From the NCBI GenBank assembly GCA_004556875.1, contig SFFP01000007.1:1-25070 (forward strand): 25,070 bases of DNA, in the 5' to 3' direction. Shown here piece after piece: positions 22,483 through 25,070 of this stretch. Both the position numbers and the translations under genes were made by a program. The stretch comes from Ruminococcus flavefaciens (GTDB taxonomy: Bacteria > Bacillota_A > Clostridia > Oscillospirales > Ruminococcaceae). Below the pieces are notes generated by a model. The model worked only from the letters and a program-made list of their open reading frames with translations, had not been told where the DNA came from and did no database searches. The first letter of the stretch is position 1. The number at the start of each line of letters is the position of its first letter.

Positions 22483-24531
22483 ATGAAGATCTTAAGATCA
22501 ATGGCAGCATTTGCTGCCGCAGCTGCGCTGACTGTAACAGGGGCTGTATATTATGCTCCTACAGCTGCGCCCGACACACTCGCTAAGGTCGCTGCTGCTG
22601 ATGATACAGGCGACGACTGGCTTCACGCAAAGGGCAGCCGCCTTTACGACATGAACGGCAATGAGGTATGGCTCACAGGTGCTAACTGGTTCGGTCTCAA
22701 CTGTACCGAAAACGTTCCTCACGGTCTCTATGCAAGAGACGTTGATGATCTGCTCAAGAGCGTTGCAGACCACGGTATCAACATTATCCGTTTCCCTATT
22801 TCTACAGAGCTTCTGCTCTCATGGATGGACGGCGAGCCGCTTCCTGTAAGTTCAGTACAGGCAAGCTACAATCCTCCTAAGGACGAGGTAGGAGAGGACG
22901 GAACTATCACTCCTGCAGGTAAGTACGGCAACATCAACAAGGAGTTCGTTGAGGCTGACGGTAAGACTCTCAAGGACTCAATGGCTATCTTCGATATCAT
23001 CATGCAGAAGTGCAAGAAGTACGGTATCAAGGCTCTCGTTGACGTTCACAGCCCTGCTTCACACAACTCAGGTCATAACTATAACCTCTGGTACTATGAG
23101 CCGACAGCTGAGGACTGTGACGGTATGGCTACAGGTCACTTCTCAAAGAAGAAGATAACCTGGGACGACTGGAAGGACTCTATCACATGGCTTGCTAAGA
23201 AGTATGCAAACGATGATACTATCATTGCTTACGACCTCAAGAACGAGCCTCACGGCAAGCGCGGCTACAACGGTACTGAGTGTCCTGCAAATATGGCTAA
23301 GTGGGACAATTCCACAGACAAGAACAACTGGAGATACTCCGCAGAAGAGTGCGCTAAGTCAATTCTCGCTGTAAATCCGCACGCTCTTATTCTCGTTGAG
23401 GGTATTGAGCAGTCTCCTATGATCGGCAAGGGCGTAACTTGGAACGATGCTGATAAGTTCAACCCACAGCCGGGCGAAGAGAAATGGTATGGCGCATGGT
23501 GGGGCGGAAACCTCAGAGGCGTAAAGGACCTTCCTGTACTTCCTGAGTCAACTCAGATAGTTTATTCGCCGCATGATTACGGCCCGTCAGTCTATGCACA
23601 GTCATGGTTTGCCAAGGATTTCGATACTCAGTCACTCCTTGATGATTACTGGTACGAAACATGGGCATATATCAATAAGGACGACATCGCACCTCTCCTC
23701 ATTGGTGAGTGGGGCGGTCACATGGATAAGGGCGATAACCAGAAGTGGATGGAGCTCCTCCGTGATTATATGATAAACAATCACATCAACCACACATTCT
23801 GGTGTATCAACCCTAACTCAGGCGATACAGGCGGACTTCTCGATTCAACATTCATGAACTGGGATAACAACAAGTACAGTCTCTTTGAAAAGTCTCTCTG
23901 GCAGACAGATGCAGGAAAGTATATCGGTCTTGACCACCAGACAGCTCTCGGCGACAACGGTCTTTCACTCAACGCATTCTATTCATCAGGTGCAAAGAGC
24001 AACCTTGACGGCGGCAAGGCAGGCGGCGGTACTCCTGTTATAGTTGAGCCTTCCAAGACTACAACTACAACAAAGCCTGTAACTACTACTTCTACAACTT
24101 CTACAACAACTACAAGCAAGCCAACTACAACATCCACTACTTCAACAACTACAACAAGCAAGCCAACTACAACATCAACTACTACAACAAACAAGCCTGT
24201 TACAACTTCTACCACCACAGATACTCCTTCTGTAACACCCGGAACAACATACGGTCAGAATGACGGTCCTAAGACTGAGGAATTTGTATGGGGCGACGCT
24301 AACTGCGACGGCGGAGTTGATATGTCAGACGTTGTTCTCGTAATGCAGAGCCTTGCAAACCCAGATAAGTACGGTCTTACAGGTACAGACAAAAATCACA
24401 TTACACTTGACGGACTTGAGAGAGGTGCTGTAACAACAGGAAACAAGAGCGTTACAACTAATGATGCTCTTGAGATACAGCTCTTCCTCCTCGGAAAGCG
24501 CACAAATCTTGATCCAAGCGCAGGAAAATAA
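22483..24531 (+). CDS. GH5 endoglucanase (subfamily 1-like), long Thr linker, type I dockerin
   Basis: A 682-residue secreted paralogue of the preceding enzyme. The signal peptide is about residues 1-39. The catalytic domain, about 45-510, has E255 (DLKNEPHG) as acid/base and E409 (IGEWGG) as nucleophile, with SPHDYGP and HTFWC conserved. Compared with its neighbour it has an insertion at about 118-155 (acidic, Pro/Gly-rich) and another near 205-225. The linker, about 525-585, is nearly all Thr, Ser, Pro and Lys and contains a 14-residue (42-base) direct repeat. The dockerin at 603-682 has GDANCDGGVDMSDVVLVMQS and NDALEIQLFLLG. GAGAGGG precedes the ATG, 65 bases after the first gene. The pair looks like a tandem duplication that has diverged, perhaps toward different glucans. 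Confidence 0.93.
   Translation: MKILRSMAAFAAAAALTVTGAVYYAPTAAPDTLAKVAAADDTGDDWLHAKGSRLYDMNGNEVWLTGANWFGLNCTENVPHGLYARDVDDLLKSVADHGINIIRFPISTELLLSWMDGEPLPVSSVQASYNPPKDEVGEDGTITPAGKYGNINKEFVEADGKTLKDSMAIFDIIMQKCKKYGIKALVDVHSPASHNSGHNYNLWYYEPTAEDCDGMATGHFSKKKITWDDWKDSITWLAKKYANDDTIIAYDLKNEPHGKRGYNGTECPANMAKWDNSTDKNNWRYSAEECAKSILAVNPHALILVEGIEQSPMIGKGVTWNDADKFNPQPGEEKWYGAWWGGNLRGVKDLPVLPESTQIVYSPHDYGPSVYAQSWFAKDFDTQSLLDDYWYETWAYINKDDIAPLLIGEWGGHMDKGDNQKWMELLRDYMINNHINHTFWCINPNSGDTGGLLDSTFMNWDNNKYSLFEKSLWQTDAGKYIGLDHQTALGDNGLSLNAFYSSGAKSNLDGGKAGGGTPVIVEPSKTTTTTKPVTTTSTTSTTTTSKPTTTSTTSTTTTSKPTTTSTTTTNKPVTTSTTTDTPSVTPGTTYGQNDGPKTEEFVWGDANCDGGVDMSDVVLVMQSLANPDKYGLTGTDKNHITLDGLERGAVTTGNKSVTTNDALEIQLFLLGKRTNLDPSAGK
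24115..24182 (+). repeat. 42-base direct repeat in the Thr-rich linker
   Basis: Two nearly identical copies, beginning AGCAAGCCAACTACAACATC at 24115 and 24157, encode SKPTTTST-type units. The repeat is in frame (14 codons), so slippage would change linker length without breaking the gene. Confidence 0.75.
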
Positions 24532-24549
24532 AGATTGATAATAAGAATT

Positions 24550-24585
24550 ACGGCATGGGAAGAATATCTCATGCCGTTTCTTTTT
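24550..24585 (+). terminator. Terminator of the GH5 pair
   Basis: ACGGCATGGGA (24550-24560) / TCTCATGCCGT (24567-24577) with one wobble pair, followed by TTCTTTTTG, 19 bases past the stop. Confidence 0.9.
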
Positions 24586-24594
24586 GTATAACGG

Positions 24595-24626
24595 AAAACG
24601 GCAGTCATATTTCTATGACTGCCGTT
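24595..24626 (-). terminator. Hairpin terminator of the downstream minus-strand gene
   Basis: A perfect 13-bp stem AACGGCAGTCATA (24597-24609) / TATGACTGCCGTT (24614-24626), with TTTT then CCGTT on the minus strand. It sits about 60 bases past the stop of the minus-strand gene, convergent with the cellulase terminator. Confidence 0.75.
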
Positions 24627-24685
24627 CCCACTGAAATATAGAGAATATTATGAAAAAAGCGTGATATTAGATAGTATGAACAAGC

Positions 24686-25070
24686 TTAGCTCTTCTCGCT
24701 TACAATAAGAGAAATGCGGTTCTGCATCATTTTTGCGGCTTCCTCTGCGGATTTTTCGCCCTGGAAGTAAGCGCCTGCTTCTTCATAACAAATTGAATAT
24801 GCGTCTGCATCTAAAGAATTAATGTATGTATCACAGTTAAGGATATAGTTCTTGAGCGACTCTAACTCTTCCTTTGAAAGAACATTTATTTTCATTCCAT
24901 GTGAGTTAATGCTTGTAGTTTCGATCAAGTTTCCGTCATCGTCGTAATCATGAAGCTTTGACATACTATTGATCTGCTTGTCAAATTTATCCTTTAATAC
25001 GGAATAACCGTAGCCGAGCATACTTCTGCCGTCGTCATCATTATCGCCTGCCGAAGCTTTAAGTATCATC
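24686..25070 (-). CDS. C-terminal part of a probable family 1 extracellular solute-binding protein
   Basis: The frame is open to the window edge, so only the last 127 or so residues are visible and the true start is probably outside; the Met at 25069 has no visible ribosome site. The C-terminus, ICYEEAGAYFQGEKSAEEAA followed by KMMQNRISLIVSEKS, is the typical end of carbohydrate ABC-transporter binding lipoproteins (EEA-x2-YF-x-G-x-KS-x-EE-x-A-x3-QNR). The preceding LSKEELESLKNYILNCDTYIN fits the same family. If so, it would capture sugars or oligosaccharides outside the cell for an ABC importer, which would suit the neighbouring cellulases. The transporter permeases and ATPase are not visible. 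Confidence 0.65.
   Translation of the reverse strand, partial: MILKASAGDNDDDGRSMLGYGYSVLKDKFDKQINSMSKLHDYDDDGNLIETTSINSHGMKINVLSKEELESLKNYILNCDTYINSLDADAYSICYEEAGAYFQGEKSAEEAAKMMQNRISLIVSEKS

Noticed and set aside
24060..24235. Possible CRISPR-like or satellite repeat
   Set aside because: The repeats are in-frame Thr/Ser/Lys/Pro codons of a linker with no constant spacers.

Overview
The window looks like chromosome from a cellulolytic, low- to mid-GC Gram-positive gut or rumen bacterium, most likely a Ruminococcus (R. albus / R. flavefaciens / R. champanellensis type). The basis is two secreted GH5 cellulases that both end in Ruminococcus-like type I dockerins with Thr-rich linkers, meso-diaminopimelate dehydrogenase, a PyrR-attenuated pyrimidine operon, strong GGAGG ribosome sites, and sigma-A promoters that almost all have 17-bp spacers. 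The species is an inference.

Layout. (1) 1-3250: the 3' part of a secreted or surface protein gene (+) converges on a two-gene minus-strand operon encoding a Ser/Thr-rich lipoprotein and a cytosolic Sel1-repeat protein. (2) 3360-4480: ddh, a single-gene unit with its own promoter and terminator. (3) 4551-5914: a cytosolic leucine-rich-repeat protein flanked by zinc ribbons, with a structured leader. (4) 5916-9794: a minus-strand operon read from trmB through a small basic protein, two M42 metallopeptidases and a GNAT acetyltransferase. (5) 9841-10301: a small gene encoding a short membrane segment joined in frame to a DUF6897-like domain, with an internal start. It is divergent from the pyr promoter. 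(6) 10327-17848: the pyr operon pyrR-pyrC-pyrF-carA-carB, preceded by a PyrR-type attenuator. An imperfect inverted-repeat element fills the carA-carB gap and supplies the carA stop codon. (7) 17856-20456: a small membrane protein, a tandem array of hairpins, and uvrB. (8) 20518-24590: two tandem paralogous dockerin-bearing GH5 endoglucanases with one clear promoter and a palindrome just after the predicted start point. (9) 24595-25070: the 3' end of a probable family 1 solute-binding lipoprotein gene (-).

How the genes work together. pyrC, pyrF, carA and carB supply carbamoyl phosphate, dihydroorotate and UMP synthesis steps under PyrR control. pyrB, pyrD/K and pyrE are not in this window. 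The two GH5 enzymes would be exported and docked onto a cohesin scaffold or cell-surface protein for cellulose breakdown. The neighbouring binding protein could belong to sugar uptake, but this is a guess.

I found no convincing undescribed multi-gene system. There is no CRISPR array, transposase, phage module, toxin-antitoxin pair, tRNA or rRNA gene. The less ordinary signals are non-coding: the carA-carB element, the hairpin array before uvrB, the leader of the LRR gene, and the palindrome at the cellulase promoter. One protein architecture also stands out: zinc ribbon - LRR - zinc ribbon.
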